Shown here: positions 23,951 to 32,140 of the stretch, piece by piece
How positions within the stretch are numbered: the stretch's first letter is position 1
How the letters are laid out: every line of letters starts with the position of its first letter
The notes under the pieces: generated by a model
The model's database searches: none
Told to the model about the DNA's origin: nothing
Seen by the model: the letters and a program-made list of their open reading frames with translations, nothing else
Made by a program: the position numbers and the translations under genes
Origin: DASQMT01 sp963839615
Lineage (GTDB): Bacteria; Actinomycetota; Thermoleophilia; Solirubrobacterales; Solirubrobacteraceae
Direction: 5' to 3'
NCBI GenBank assembly: GCA_963839615.1
Contig: CAWIVY010000010.1
Span: 496,001 to 560,000, forward strand
Length of the DNA: 64,000 nt

Positions 23951-25157
23951 GGTCGGCCTGCTCGGTCATGGGACGGTGGGCTCGGCGTTCGCGGAGCTGC
24001 TCGCGCAGCGCGCGGACGCGATCGTCCCGATCACGGGCCTGCGCCCGCGCGTCAGCGGGGTGCTCACGCGCTCGCGCGGCGACTTCGACGAGATCCTCGC
24101 CGGCTGCGACCTGATCGTCGAGCTGATGGGCGGCGTCGACCCGGCGCGCGACTACGTGCTGCGAGCGATGCAGGCGGGCAAGCACGTCGTCTCGGCCAAC
24201 AAGCTGCTGCTCTCCCAGCACGGGGAGGAGCTGTGGGCGTGCGCGCGCGAGCACGGGGTGCAGCTGCGCTTCGAGGCGGCGGTCGCCGGCGTCGTGCCCG
24301 TGATCCGCGTGCTCCAGGAGTCGCTCGCCGCGGCGCACGTGGAGCGGATCCACGGGATCGTCAACGGCACGACGAACTACATCCTCACCGAGATGGCGCG
24401 CGGCGGCCTGTCCTACGAGGCGGCGCTCGGGCAGGCCCAGAAGCTCGGCTACGCGGAGGCGGACCCGACCGACGACGTCACGGGCCGCGACGCCGCGGCG
24501 AAGATGGCGATCCTCGCGCGGCTCGCGTTCGACACGCCGGTGCACCTCGACCAGGTCCGCTACGAGGGCATCGAGCACCTCACCGCGGACGACATCGCCT
24601 ACGCGCACCAGCTCGGTCTCGGGCTCAAGCTGATCGGGACCGCCGAGCGCGTCGACGGCGGACTCTCGGTCCGCGTGCACCCGGCCTTCCTCTACGGCGG
24701 CCACCCGCTCGCGTCCGTGCACGGCCCGTTCAACGCGGTCACGGTCGAGTCCGACGCGATCACGGAGATCACGATGTCGGGCCCCGGCGCGGGCGGCGCG
24801 CAGACCGCCTCGGCGGTGCTCGGCGACGTGATCTCGGCGATGATCCCGCCCGCGACGACGCCGGAGACGAGCCAGCGGCTCGAGATCGTCAACGACGTCG
24901 ACAGCGCTTTCTACCTGCACATGGAGGTCGCCGACCGGCCCGGCGTGCTCGCCCAGGTGGCCGAGCTGCTGGGCATGCAGGGCGCCTCGATCAAGTCGGT
25001 CGTGCAGCGCGGGCTGGGCGACAACGCGTCGCTCGTGATGGTGCTGCATCCGCTGCGCGAGTCGCGCTTCTATGCCGCCGTGCGCCTGATCGGGCAGCTC
25101 GACTTCATGCGCTCGGCGCCGCGTGCGATCCGCGTGATCGAGGAGGAGTTCACCTGA
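23934..25157 (+). CDS. hom: Homoserine dehydrogenase with ACT domain
   Basis: Predicted 407-residue enzyme reducing aspartate semialdehyde to homoserine. The N-terminal Rossmann motif is GLLGHGTVGSAFAELL, the catalytic core contains GIVNGTTNYILTEM and AEADPTDDVTGRDAAAKMAI, and a C-terminal ACT domain (about residues 325-400, DRPGVLAQVAELL) likely gives feedback inhibition by threonine. GTG 23934 overlaps the lysA end by 17 nt in another frame, so translation is coupled. Confidence 0.94.
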   Translation: MPETFEVGLLGHGTVGSAFAELLAQRADAIVPITGLRPRVSGVLTRSRGDFDEILAGCDLIVELMGGVDPARDYVLRAMQAGKHVVSANKLLLSQHGEELWACAREHGVQLRFEAAVAGVVPVIRVLQESLAAAHVERIHGIVNGTTNYILTEMARGGLSYEAALGQAQKLGYAEADPTDDVTGRDAAAKMAILARLAFDTPVHLDQVRYEGIEHLTADDIAYAHQLGLGLKLIGTAERVDGGLSVRVHPAFLYGGHPLASVHGPFNAVTVESDAITEITMSGPGAGGAQTASAVLGDVISAMIPPATTPETSQRLEIVNDVDSAFYLHMEVADRPGVLAQVAELLGMQGASIKSVVQRGLGDNASLVMVLHPLRESRFYAAVRLIGQLDFMRSAPRAIRVIEEEFT

Positions 25158-25162
25158 GCCCG

Positions 25163-26182
25163 ATGAGTCGCGTCGGCCTGATCGAGCGCTACCGCGACAG
25201 GCTGCCGTTCGCTCCCTCCGATCCGGTCGTCTCGCTCGGGGAGGGGTCGACTCCGCTCGTGCTCGCCGAGCGCGTGTCCGAGCGGGTCGGGGCAGAGGTC
25301 TGGCTGAAGCTCGAGGGCGCCAACCCGACGGGCTCGTTCAAGGACCGCGGCATGACCTGCGCCGTCTCGGCGGCGGTGCGCGAGGGCGCCGAGGCGGTGA
25401 TCTGCGCGTCGACCGGCAACACGGCGGCGAGCGCGGCGGCCTATGCGGCGCGGGCCGGGCTGAGGGGCGCGGTGATCGTGCCGGAGGGCAAGATCGCCAC
25501 CGGCAAGCTCGCGCAGGCGCTGATGCACGGCGCGCGCGTGATCGCGCTGCGCGGCAACTTCGACGAGGCGCTCACGCTCGTGCGCGAGCTGGCCGAGCTC
25601 CACCCGATGGCGCTGGTCAACTCCGTCAACCCGTTCCGGCTCGAGGGGCAGAAGACTGCGGCGTTCGAGCTGGTCGACGAGCTCGGCGAGCTCGACGCGC
25701 TCAGCATCCCCGTCGGCAACGCGGGCAACATCACCGCCTACTGGAAGGGCTTCACCGAGTCCGGCGCCTGCCGGCCGCGGATGCTCGGCTGGCAGGCGGA
25801 AGGGGCGGCCCCGCTCGTGCTCGGCGCCCCGGTCGCGCAGCCCGAGACGGTCGCGAGCGCGATCCGGATCGGCAACCCGGCGCGCTGGGAGGAGGCGATG
25901 GGCGCGATGGCCGCGTCGCACGGCGCGATCCGCGCGGTCTCCGACGCCGAGATCCTCGACGCCTACCGCTTCCTCGCCGCGCAGGAGGGCGTGTTCTGCG
26001 AGCCGGCCTCGGCTGCGGGCGTGGCCGGGCTGTTCAAGCACGGCGCGGAGGACTCGCGGCGCGTCGCCTGCGTGCTGACCGGGCACGGCTTGAAGGACCC
26101 GCAGGCCGCGCTGACGCAGGCCGGCTCCGTCGTGCCGTGCGAGCCGGACCTGCGCGCCGTCGAGCACGCCGTGCTGGGCTGA
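25163..26182 (+). CDS. thrC: Threonine synthase
   Basis: Predicted 339-residue PLP enzyme converting O-phosphohomoserine to threonine. The PLP lysine is in NPTGSFKDRGMTCAV, the phosphate loop in STGNTAASAAAYAARAG, and SIPVGNAGNITAYWKG is diagnostic for the short bacterial form. ATG 25163 begins 5 nt after the hom stop. Order hom-thrC-thrB is the classic arrangement in actinobacteria. Confidence 0.94.
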   Translation: MSRVGLIERYRDRLPFAPSDPVVSLGEGSTPLVLAERVSERVGAEVWLKLEGANPTGSFKDRGMTCAVSAAVREGAEAVICASTGNTAASAAAYAARAGLRGAVIVPEGKIATGKLAQALMHGARVIALRGNFDEALTLVRELAELHPMALVNSVNPFRLEGQKTAAFELVDELGELDALSIPVGNAGNITAYWKGFTESGACRPRMLGWQAEGAAPLVLGAPVAQPETVASAIRIGNPARWEEAMGAMAASHGAIRAVSDAEILDAYRFLAAQEGVFCEPASAAGVAGLFKHGAEDSRRVACVLTGHGLKDPQAALTQAGSVVPCEPDLRAVEHAVLG

Positions 26183-27033
26183 TGGAACGGCGCCGGCGCG
26201 TCCGCGTCCCCGCCTCCTCGGCGAACCTCGGCCCCGGCTTCGACGTGCTGGCCTGCGCGCTCGGGCTGCACGTCGAGCTCGAGGTCGTGGAGACGGGCCG
26301 TTTCAGGGTCGTGACCGATCTCGCCATCGCGCGCGACCGGCGCAACCTCGCGGTGCGCGCGTTCGAGCTGCTGCACCCGGTCGAGGAGATCGAGTTCCGC
26401 ATCCGCTCCGACGTGCCGCTCTCGGGCGGCCTGGGCACGAGCGCGGCGGCGATCGTCGCCGGCCTGCTCGCGGCCGATTCGATGTACGAGCTCGGTGCCG
26501 ACCTGCTCGCGCCCGCGGCGCGCATGGAGGGCCACCCGGACAACGTCGCCGCCGCGCTGCTGGGCGGCTTCGTGATCTGCGCGGACGGCCGCGCGGACCG
26601 CTTCGAGGTGCCGGCCGGGCTCGAGGCCGTCCTGGTCGTGCCGCACGAGCACGTCCGCACGGCGCGCGCCCGCGCGGCGCTGCCCGCGCAGGTCCCGATG
26701 GCCGATGCGGTCTTCAACGCGGCGCACACCGGGCTGCTCGTGCTCGGCCTGGCGCGCGGCGACTGGGATCTCGTCGCGCGCGGGCTCCAGGACCGGCTGC
26801 ACCAGCCCCACCGCGAGCACCTCTATCCGCGCTCGATGGCGCTGGCGCGCCGCGTGCACGAGCTCGGCGCGCTCGGGGCGACGATCTCGGGCGCGGGCCC
26901 GGCTGTGCTCGTGTGGTGCGCGTTCGACGCCACGGGCGCGGTGCTCGCGCGGCTGCAGGAGGATTGCGACGGCTGGGCGCAGGTCCGCCACGTCGGGTTC
27001 GCTCCGCACGGCGGCGACGTGGTGGCGCTGTGA
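26182..27033 (+). CDS. thrB: Homoserine kinase
   Basis: Predicted 283-residue GHMP-family kinase phosphorylating homoserine for threonine synthase. The N-terminal VRVPASSANLGPGFDVLACA and the ATP loop PLSGGLGTSAAAIVAGL are diagnostic. GHPDNVAAALLGGFV and the C-terminal GATISGAGPAVLVW complete the fold. The ATG overlaps the thrC stop (TGATG). Its own stop overlaps the next start by GTGA, so the operon continues. Confidence 0.94.
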   Translation: MERRRRVRVPASSANLGPGFDVLACALGLHVELEVVETGRFRVVTDLAIARDRRNLAVRAFELLHPVEEIEFRIRSDVPLSGGLGTSAAAIVAGLLAADSMYELGADLLAPAARMEGHPDNVAAALLGGFVICADGRADRFEVPAGLEAVLVVPHEHVRTARARAALPAQVPMADAVFNAAHTGLLVLGLARGDWDLVARGLQDRLHQPHREHLYPRSMALARRVHELGALGATISGAGPAVLVWCAFDATGAVLARLQEDCDGWAQVRHVGFAPHGGDVVAL

Positions 27034-28034
27034 GCGTCCGCGTCGTCCCGACGGTGGCGGAGATCGAGCTTGCCGCGCGCGGCCTCGACCCGGTCTTCGC
27101 GAATTCGCCGCTGCTGCAGGGGACCGCGCTCGACGACGAGACGGGCGCGCGCCTCGCGCTCAAGGTCGAGACGCTCAACCCGATCCGCTCGTTCAAGGGG
27201 CGCGGCGCGGTGATGTGGATGCGCGAGGCGGGCGCCGGCGCACCCGGCGTCGTCTGCGCCTCGGCCGGCAACTTCGGCCAGGGCCTCGCGTACGCGGCGC
27301 GCGACGCGGGGATGCCCTGCCACGTCTTCGTCGGCCGCACCGCCAACCCGGGCAAGATCGAGGCGATGCGCCGGCTCGGCGCACAGGTGGAGGTGGGCGG
27401 CGAGGACTACGACGCCGCGATCGCGACCGCCGCGACGTTCGCTGCCGAGGCCGGCCTGCGCTTCGTGCAGGACGGCCGCGACCGGTGGATCGCGGCCGGA
27501 GCCGGGACGATCGCCGTCGAGCTGACCGAGGCCGGGGTGCGGCCCGACGTGGCGCTCGTGCCGGTCGGCAACAGCGCCCTGATCCTGGGCGTCGCCGCCT
27601 GGCTGCGGCGCCACGCGCCAGGCGTGCGGATCATCGGCGTGTGCGCCGAGGGCGCGCCGGCGCCTGCGCTCTCGTGGCGGCGGCGCGAGCCGGTGGCGAG
27701 CGAGCGCGTGGACACCGTGGCCGACGGGATCGGCATCCGGGAGCCGTTCCCGGAGTCCGTCGACGGGATGCTCGAGCTCGTCGACGACATGGTCATCGTC
27801 AGCGAATCCGGGCTGCGCGCCGCCGTGCGCCGGCTCGCGGAGGTCACGGGCCTGCTCGTCGAGGCGGCGGGCGCCGCCGGGGTCGCCGCGCTGCTGGCCG
27901 ATCCCGGCGCCTTCCGCGGGGCGCGCGTGTTCACACCGCTGTGCGGCGCCAACCTTCCGCCCGGCGCGCTCGCGTGGTCGCCGGGCTGGCGCGACCGGAC
28001 GCCGGCGGCCGGCCGAGGTCAGAGTGAGTACTAG
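27030..28034 (+). CDS. PLP-dependent threonine/serine dehydratase-like enzyme
   Basis: Predicted 334-residue fold-type II PLP enzyme. The PLP lysine is in NPIRSFKGRGAVMW, the phosphate/substrate loop is SAGNFGQGLAYAARD, and a glycine-rich loop PVGNSALILGVAAW follows. These match threonine ammonia-lyase and serine/threonine dehydratase (IlvA/TdcB type), though the glycine loop is not the typical GGGG. No regulatory ACT domain. Overlap with thrB (GTGA) places it at the end of the threonine operon, suggesting entry to 2-ketobutyrate and isoleucine. Confidence 0.85.
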   Translation: MSVRVVPTVAEIELAARGLDPVFANSPLLQGTALDDETGARLALKVETLNPIRSFKGRGAVMWMREAGAGAPGVVCASAGNFGQGLAYAARDAGMPCHVFVGRTANPGKIEAMRRLGAQVEVGGEDYDAAIATAATFAAEAGLRFVQDGRDRWIAAGAGTIAVELTEAGVRPDVALVPVGNSALILGVAAWLRRHAPGVRIIGVCAEGAPAPALSWRRREPVASERVDTVADGIGIREPFPESVDGMLELVDDMVIVSESGLRAAVRRLAEVTGLLVEAAGAAGVAALLADPGAFRGARVFTPLCGANLPPGALAWSPGWRDRTPAAGRGQSEY

Positions 28035-28119
28035 ACCATCGGGGAGGATTCAGTTCGCGCAGCGCTCAGCGCTCCGTGAATCCACTAGCTTCGGCCAAGC
28101 CAAGTTGCTACCCGATGGT
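28035..28119 (+). promoter_or_regulatory. Multi-helix foldable leader upstream of the 28-32 kb operon
   Basis: Three nested or adjacent helices can form. P1 is ACCATCGGG (28035-28043) with CCCGATGGT (28111-28119). P2 is GGATTCA (28046-28052) with TGAATCC (28077-28083), capped by AGCGC-TCA-GCGCT (28061-28073). P3 is GCTT-CGGCC-AAGC (28088-28100). Together they form a closed three-way-junction shape. The closing stem ends 7 nt before the AGGAG (28127-28131) that serves GTG 28138. It matches no riboswitch class I recognise; it could also terminate the threonine operon. Confidence 0.4.
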
Positions 28120-28137
28120 GGCTGACAGGAGCGACGC

Positions 28138-28845
28138 GTGGGCACTGAGACGTTTGAGCTCGAGCGGTTCGTCTGGGCGACACCGGACCGGCTGGAGATC
28201 GACGGCAGGTTCGTCGGGCTCGGCGACACGCCGCCCGGAGATCCAGTGCTCGTACTTCGCGGGGAGGACCAGACCCATCGCCTGCCCGCCGTGTCCAACG
28301 GCGCCGCGATGGACGATCAGGGACAGTGGCATGCGGCGTTCGCCTGGCAGGAGGCACCGACGGCGTTCGGCGCGGTCGAGCTCGAGCTCGGCGATGAGCT
28401 GCTAGTCGCGCTCCCCGAGCCCGGGGCGGATGACGACGAATCGGAGCTCGGTGTTCTCGACGTCCGCCGGCGGAGCGGGGCGGAGCGTCTACGCCTGAAG
28501 AACGATTTGCTCTCCGTCCGATCGGAGCTCGACGAGGCCGGTGCCGTGCGCAAGCGGCTCGAGAAGGAGCTGGCCCGAGCACGCGAGGATCTCGCCGAGG
28601 AGCGAGCTGCTCGCGCCGAGGATGCCGAGCGCTTCCGGGGGGATCTCGGTGAGGCCCGGGAGCTCGCCGAGGAGACCGTCGCTGGACTGCTCGGCGAGAT
28701 GCAGCCGCTGCGAACGCGCGTCGAGGAGCTCGAGGACGCCGGGGGCGAGGTGGAGCGGCTCCGGGCGCGCCTCACGGCCGTCAGGGCTGCCCTCGGCGAT
28801 GAGCACGGCTCTCAGGACGTCGGTGCTGGCGCCGTCTCGGCGTAG
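28138..28845 (+). CDS. Hypothetical protein: beta-rich N-domain plus coiled coil
   Basis: Predicted 235-residue cytoplasmic protein. Residues 1-100 look beta-rich with regular aromatic positions (ERFVWATPDRLEIDGRFVGL, then QWHAAFAWQEAPTAFGAVEL). Residues about 120-225 are a charged coiled coil of Glu/Arg/Leu heptads (LDEAGAVRKRLEKELARARE). I have the impression that similar WxxPDRLEVxGxF openings occur in Solirubrobacterales proteins, without known role. GTG 28138 follows AGGAG with 6 nt. First gene after the foldable leader; the following genes are nearly contiguous on the same strand. Confidence 0.65.
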   Translation: MGTETFELERFVWATPDRLEIDGRFVGLGDTPPGDPVLVLRGEDQTHRLPAVSNGAAMDDQGQWHAAFAWQEAPTAFGAVELELGDELLVALPEPGADDDESELGVLDVRRRSGAERLRLKNDLLSVRSELDEAGAVRKRLEKELARAREDLAEERAARAEDAERFRGDLGEARELAEETVAGLLGEMQPLRTRVEELEDAGGEVERLRARLTAVRAALGDEHGSQDVGAGAVSA

Positions 28846-28885
28846 GCCATGGCTTCCCGGGCCTGGACGTACCCTGCGGTGTGGA

Positions 28886-29986
28886 GTGGCGCTGTTCCTC
28901 GTGGTCTGGAGCCTGCTGCTGGGCGCGGCAGATCGCGTGTCCGGGCAGGAGAAGACAGCGACCCCGTCAGCCGAGGAGCTCTGGGAGGCCTATCCGCTCG
29001 AGGTTCGCCCGGATCCCGGCCCGGCACCGAAGGCGACCCTCGACGAGACGCGTACCGTGGGCGTTCCGGTGGCAGCCGACGAATCCGATCGCGGGTCGCT
29101 GACAGCACCGCTGATCGCCGTGCTGATTCTTGTGACAGGGGGATTGACACTGCTCTGGACGTTCCGCTCGCGAACCGGGGGAACGTCCCCCGTCCGACAC
29201 GCAAGCTCGCGCGCCCTCGTCGCCGCGCCACCGCGGGCTGCGAGAAGCGCCGCCGTGCCACCTGACGCGAATCAAACGTGGAGCGCGGAGATCCGCTGGG
29301 TCGGAACGGAGTCCCGCGCACACTTCTCGGTATTCGCACGCGTCGAGAGCGAGGAGCGCGAGCAGGTCATCGCCGAGTCGCCTTCGCTCGAGTGGCCTCC
29401 GTCCAGCCCGCCTGCTGTTCAGGCGTTGACCGCCGCGGTCGCCGAGCTCGAGCGAAGCCTGCTCGACGCGGGCTGGACGCCGCTTCCGGACGGGACCGAA
29501 TGGTACGCGAAGCGCTTCACTCGGGAGCCGGCGCCGGAACCCGTTCCGTGGGTCCGGTCGCAGGCATCGCAGCAGCCTGCGGCGGGATCGGCCGGGAAGA
29601 ATCACGAGGAAGAGCGTGCCGCGCGCTTCCTGCGGCGTCCGCTCTGGCCCGAGGGAAGCGAGCGGTTGTGGCGCTGCGAGATCCGCTGGGATGCGGGCAT
29701 CGTCAACTCCCGCTTCTCGGCGATCGCCTTCGACCCCGAGGAGCGCCTCGGCCACGGGGTCCGTGACAGCGCGACGTTCAAATGGCTGATGATGGCTGAC
29801 CCGGATCCCGGCGCAGAGGCATTTCGGACGGAGTTGCATCGGCTGGTTGCGACGCTGCAGGCCGGCGGCTGGGAGTACGTCGGGCGGGGTCCGAAGTGGT
29901 ACTCCGCCCGGTTCGTGTGGCGCAGGGAGGCGACGCCGCCGGAATGCGTGCGGGCCGGCATGGCACGAGCGTCAGAGGCTTCATGA
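28886..29986 (+). CDS. Membrane-anchored protein with a tandemly duplicated Trp-rich domain
   Basis: Predicted 366-residue protein. An N-terminal hydrophobic segment (VALFLVVWSLLLGAADRV) looks like a signal or anchor, and a second span lies near residues 73-93 (LIAVLILVTGGLTLLWTF). Two copies of one domain follow: copy 1 from AEIRWVGTESRAHFSVFA to WTPLPDGTEWYAKRF, copy 2 from CEIRWDAGIVNSRFSAIA to WEYVGRGPKWYSARF. Both share EIRW, a central Trp, and a closing GxxWYxxRF. Start is uncertain: GTG 28886 lacks a clear ribosome site. ATG 28849, one frame away, would join it through a +1 shift. Confidence 0.6.
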   Translation: MALFLVVWSLLLGAADRVSGQEKTATPSAEELWEAYPLEVRPDPGPAPKATLDETRTVGVPVAADESDRGSLTAPLIAVLILVTGGLTLLWTFRSRTGGTSPVRHASSRALVAAPPRAARSAAVPPDANQTWSAEIRWVGTESRAHFSVFARVESEEREQVIAESPSLEWPPSSPPAVQALTAAVAELERSLLDAGWTPLPDGTEWYAKRFTREPAPEPVPWVRSQASQQPAAGSAGKNHEEERAARFLRRPLWPEGSERLWRCEIRWDAGIVNSRFSAIAFDPEERLGHGVRDSATFKWLMMADPDPGAEAFRTELHRLVATLQAGGWEYVGRGPKWYSARFVWRREATPPECVRAGMARASEAS

Positions 29987-30045
29987 GCGCCGCCCGAGCA
30001 CTGCAGCCCGACGCAACGGGTCACCGCGATTGGGGAGGAGGGGAC

Positions 30046-30660
30046 ATGGACGGACTCGAACGATGCCCGATAGGGGTGCGCTGGACCCGCGCGCGGCTGC
30101 TGCGTGGGGCGCTCGGAGGTGGAGCGCTTATCGCTGGAGGCGCCGTGCTCGGAGGTCGCGACGGTGGGATGTCGCTGGCGGCACCGTCGAAGGACACGGA
30201 CGACGAGATCCTTAGGCTGCTGCTGCTGTTGGAGCAGGTGCAGCAAGGTTTCTACGAGGCGGCGCTAGAGCGCGCGACCTTGAGCGGCGAACTGTTGCGA
30301 TATGCGACGGCCGTCCACACTCAGGAGCGAGAGCACGTCGCCTTCCTGGCGCAACAGCTCGGCGGCCGCACACCCGCTCGGCCACGGTCGGAGTTCGGCG
30401 AGTCGCTGCGCGATCCCGATCGCTTTCGCGACACCGCGATCGAACTCGAGGAGGCGACTCTCGGCGCTTACATCGGACAGGGCGCGAACCTGACGCGTCC
30501 TGTGGTGGCCGCGGTCGCCGGGCTGGTCTCCGTCGAAGCGCGCCAGGTCGCCTGGCTGCGCGATCTCGCCGGTGTCTCGCCCGCCCCGAACGCGGCTGAT
30601 CCGGCGCGGGAGCCCGAGCAGGTCCTTTCCGACCTGAGAAAGCGAGGGTTCGTCGAATGA
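30046..30660 (+). CDS. Exported ferritin-like domain protein (paralogue 1)
   Basis: Predicted 204-residue protein. The N-terminus (RWTRARLLRGALGGGALIAG) resembles a signal sequence with Tat-like basic residues but no perfect RR motif. A four-helix ferritin-like bundle follows: LLLLEQVQQGFYEAALE, HTQEREHVAFLAQQ, IELEEATLGAYIG, VSVEARQVAWLRD. Glu/His positions match the di-iron ligands, except that helix 4 has Gln where paralogue 2 has His. ATG 30046 is chosen for GGGGAGGAGGGG upstream; ATG 29983 (ATGA overlap with the gene before) is the alternative. Function unknown. Confidence 0.75.
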   Translation: MDGLERCPIGVRWTRARLLRGALGGGALIAGGAVLGGRDGGMSLAAPSKDTDDEILRLLLLLEQVQQGFYEAALERATLSGELLRYATAVHTQEREHVAFLAQQLGGRTPARPRSEFGESLRDPDRFRDTAIELEEATLGAYIGQGANLTRPVVAAVAGLVSVEARQVAWLRDLAGVSPAPNAADPAREPEQVLSDLRKRGFVE

Positions 30661-31343
30661 GCGAGCTGACGCTTGCAGCGATCGACCAGGACGACGTGCT
30701 CGGGGAGGCGATCGAGGTCTTGCACGGCTCGACGCGAGCGGGATTCCTGCGCTCGGCGGCACTCGGAGGGACGGCGATGCTCTCGGCCCTGGCGGCCCCT
30801 GCTCACGCCTCGGCCCGCATCAGCGACGTCGAGATCCTCCAGTTCGGCCTGCGCTTCGAGCGCCTGCAGGCCACCTTCTATACGCAGGCGGACGAGCTCG
30901 GCACGATCGCGCGCATGTCCGATGCGAAGCGGCGCTGGGCGCGAACGCTCGGCGCCCATGAGCGCGCGCACGTGAAGATCATCAAGGAGGTTCTGGGTTC
31001 CAACGCGGAGGCGCGCCCATTCTTCTCGTTCGGGGATGCGATCGAGAGCGATCAGCGGTTCACGCGGACTGCCGTTGCGATGGAGGATCTCACCGTCGCG
31101 CTGCTCGCCGGTGTCACGCCCGCGGTGCGAGACCGCAAGCTCACCGCCGCGCTGTTCGGACTGCTCACGGTGGAGGCGCGGCATGCCGCGTGGGCGCGCA
31201 ACATCGTCGGGGCCCACCCGGCTCCGGACGTGATGGACGAGGCACGGTCGCTGGCATCCGTGCGCGCCGCCGTGGCACGAACGCACTTCATCGTCCGCAA
31301 GCCGAGGATGACGGGACAGGGCCGTCCGAAGTACGCAGGCTGA
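30657..31343 (+). CDS. Exported ferritin-like domain protein (paralogue 2)
   Basis: Predicted 228-residue protein overlapping the previous gene by ATGA. TRAGFLRSAALGGTAMLSAL with an Ala-rich cleavage region (APAHASA) suggests export, probably Tat-like. The bundle carries FGLRFERLQATFY, GAHERAHVKII, AVAMEDLTVAL and TVEARHAAWARN, a complete E, ExxH, E, ExxxH-type ligand set for a di-metal site. Such ferritin_2-type proteins are frequent in actinobacterial secretomes, with unclear roles (oxidative stress or metal handling). Adjacent to an L,D-transpeptidase gene. Confidence 0.78.
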   Translation: MSELTLAAIDQDDVLGEAIEVLHGSTRAGFLRSAALGGTAMLSALAAPAHASARISDVEILQFGLRFERLQATFYTQADELGTIARMSDAKRRWARTLGAHERAHVKIIKEVLGSNAEARPFFSFGDAIESDQRFTRTAVAMEDLTVALLAGVTPAVRDRKLTAALFGLLTVEARHAAWARNIVGAHPAPDVMDEARSLASVRAAVARTHFIVRKPRMTGQGRPKYAG

Positions 31344-32134
31344 TGGTCCGCCGGCGCGTGCTGGCCGGCCTCGGCCTGGCCGCCGTGGGCGCGCTCGTGA
31401 CCGTGACCGCCGCAGCGATCGCTCCGCCCGCAACGGAGACCGGGCGTCCCGCGCTCGGCGGAATTCCGGCGCCGCTGGCGCCGGCGTTCAGGCCCGGCCC
31501 GGCCCGGCCACTCCGGTCGACCCGCTACCTGTCGCACTGGGCTCCGGTACTGCGGACGGACGTCGCACGGGCCGCTCCCGATCGTGCTTCGCCGATCGTC
31601 GCTCACGTCTCGCCGCGCACCCCGGAGGGCACACGCAACGTGGTCAGCGTCATGGCGATCGACGCAGACCGTGCCGGAAACGGCTGGGTGCGGATACGCT
31701 TGGCAGCGCTGCCCAACGGCCTGACCGGGTGGCTCCGACGTTCGTCTCTGGGCGGCTACGGGACCGTCGTCACCCGGCTCGAGGTGAATCTCGACGCACT
31801 TCGCGCGGTGCTCTACCGCGACGGCCGTCCGGTCCTGCGAGCGCCGGTCGCGGTCGGGACGGCGAGTTGGCCGACGCCGCGAGGAGAGTTCTACGTGCGC
31901 AACAAGCTGACTCGGTACAGGAGCCCGGAATACGGACCGGTCGCGTTCGGCACCAGCGCCCGCTCGCCCACCGCCACCGACTGGCCCGCGGGCGGCTTTG
32001 TGGGCATCCACGGCACGGATCGGCCGGAACTGGTTCCAGGACGTGTCTCCCACGGCTGCATCAGGATGCGGAACTCGGACATCGTCGAGCTCGCAGCGCA
32101 GATGCCCGTGGGGACGCCGTTGACGATCCACTGA
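31343..32134 (+). CDS. L,D-transpeptidase (YkuD domain), exported
   Basis: Predicted 263-residue exported enzyme making 3-3 peptidoglycan cross-links or attaching proteins to the wall. A signal sequence (VLAGLGLAAVGALVTVTAAA) precedes an SH3-like part and the YkuD domain: LEVNLDALRAVLYRDGRPVL, ASWPTPRGEFYV, FVGIHGTDRPE, and the catalytic SHGCIRM with its Cys. The ATG overlaps the preceding stop (TGATG), so it is co-translated with the ferritin-like genes. It is convergent with two other L,D-transpeptidase genes. Confidence 0.9.
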   Translation: MVRRRVLAGLGLAAVGALVTVTAAAIAPPATETGRPALGGIPAPLAPAFRPGPARPLRSTRYLSHWAPVLRTDVARAAPDRASPIVAHVSPRTPEGTRNVVSVMAIDADRAGNGWVRIRLAALPNGLTGWLRRSSLGGYGTVVTRLEVNLDALRAVLYRDGRPVLRAPVAVGTASWPTPRGEFYVRNKLTRYRSPEYGPVAFGTSARSPTATDWPAGGFVGIHGTDRPELVPGRVSHGCIRMRNSDIVELAAQMPVGTPLTIH

Positions 32135-32140
32135 CGCGCA

